From Shewanella kaireitica (GTDB lineage Bacteria > Pseudomonadota > Gammaproteobacteria > Enterobacterales > Shewanellaceae), in the NCBI RefSeq assembly GCF_023284045.1, contig NZ_JAKIKQ010000002.1, forward strand, positions 62,001 to 126,000: a DNA stretch of 64,000 nucleotides. The letters run 5' to 3'. The position numbers and the translations under genes were made by a program. This document shows, in pieces, positions 63,581-64,000 of the stretch. Numbering within the stretch: the stretch's first letter is position 1; every line of letters starts with the position of its first letter. The notes beneath the pieces were generated by a model, which did no database searches, was not told the DNA's origin, and saw only the letters and a list, made by a program, of their open reading frames with translations.

Positions 63581-64000
63581 ATGAATGTCGTTCCCGCTTT
63601 AAAATGGTTCCACAATTGGGTTGGTTTTTTTATTAGCATTACCATGTTACTTGTATTAACAACAGGGGTTTACCTTGGCGGCGCAGATATGCTTAAACGC
63701 CTTGATGACAAAGGGCAGCAATACGCGCCACTGTCCGTTGAACGCAAAGCTGAGGTGACAACGACCCTATTTGAACGATACCCAGAAATAAGCACGGTTC
63801 GCTTTCCAACCGAGCACACTCCCTATATTCAAGCGGGTGCCCGTGGAACCACTATCGCATTAGACAGTGAGCTTAATGAGCTATCGGTAAATAAATTTTC
63901 AGAGTCGCCGGTGTATAGCACCGTATTCTGGTTACACAGAAACTTCTTAATGGGGGATTTTGGTAAGTACCTCAATGCTTGGGCATCAATGATTGGCGCG
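63581..64000 (+). CDS. PepSY-associated TM helix protein, 5' part
   Basis: The first 140 codons, open to the window end. Start MNVVPALKWFHNWVGFF with an N-terminal transmembrane helix (about 13-33), then a periplasmic PepSY-like domain (about 40-110) and a segment FWLHRNFLMGDFGKYLNA leading into the next helix. This fits the PepSY_TM family of inner-membrane proteins, often found with iron-uptake or ferric-reductase systems. The remainder is outside the window. The preceding 371 bp (63210-63580) hold only the nitroreductase terminator. Confidence 0.8.
   Translation, partial: MNVVPALKWFHNWVGFFISITMLLVLTTGVYLGGADMLKRLDDKGQQYAPLSVERKAEVTTTLFERYPEISTVRFPTEHTPYIQAGARGTTIALDSELNELSVNKFSESPVYSTVFWLHRNFLMGDFGKYLNAWASMIGA

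Overview
The window looks like a chromosome segment of a marine Shewanella-type gammaproteobacterium. The signs are a tetraheme flavocytochrome c of the FccA type, an NhaD antiporter, a CstA-type transporter, many outer-membrane porins, E. coli-like conserved blocks and moderate GC. Species assignment is inference. There is no prophage, transposase, integrase or CRISPR array.

Layout. 1-9.3 kb: the end of rlmG, a DUF2804/sterol-desaturase pair, an outer-membrane barrel, then a yajG-ppi-ampG / yajQ-panE block like that of enterics. 9.4-12.8 kb: an NSS amino-acid transporter with a 34-residue partner peptide, a PAP2 phosphatase and an EamA transporter. 12.9-20 kb: an accessory respiratory neighbourhood (DUF819 transporter, LysR regulator, porin, flavocytochrome c, AbgT transporter). 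20.2-23.8 kb: kdsA, a second DUF819 transporter, sirB1 and sirB2, followed by a roughly 1 kb scar with a decayed gene. 24.6-27.4 kb: metR behind tandem MetJ boxes, an HDOD protein and a GDSL esterase. 27.6-31.3 kb: a Bacteroidota-like Lgt, an AT-rich spacer with FNR-like sites, then apbE and a di-heme lipoprotein. 31.5-38.5 kb: pyrB, hemL, nhaD and gspAB. 38.8-51.5 kb: the housekeeping block cca, lpp, L,D-transpeptidase, rlmA, uppP, folK, folB, plsY, tsaD, rpsU, yqeY, dnaG, rpoD. 51.6-52.2 kb: tRNA-Ile2 followed by an array of tRNA 3'-end fragments alternating with terminators. 52.2-64 kb: HAD phosphatase, CstA, outer-membrane proteins, a duplicated SnoaL lipoprotein, an AraC regulator, an SPFH protein, a monooxygenase/nitroreductase pair and the start of a PepSY protein.

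The genes that most plausibly work together in an undescribed way are apbE and the downstream di-heme lipoprotein. The lipoprotein carries a Dxx(S/T)GA(S/T) sequence like the ApbE flavinylation site of NqrC, so it could be a cell-surface cytochrome carrying both covalent heme and covalent FMN. The other stand-out structures are the tRNA-fragment/terminator array, a 0.43 kb MITE-like element downstream of plsY, and the flavocytochrome c neighbourhood.

All functional calls come from reading motifs and gene order by eye. No database search was run, and residue equivalences to known proteins are from memory.
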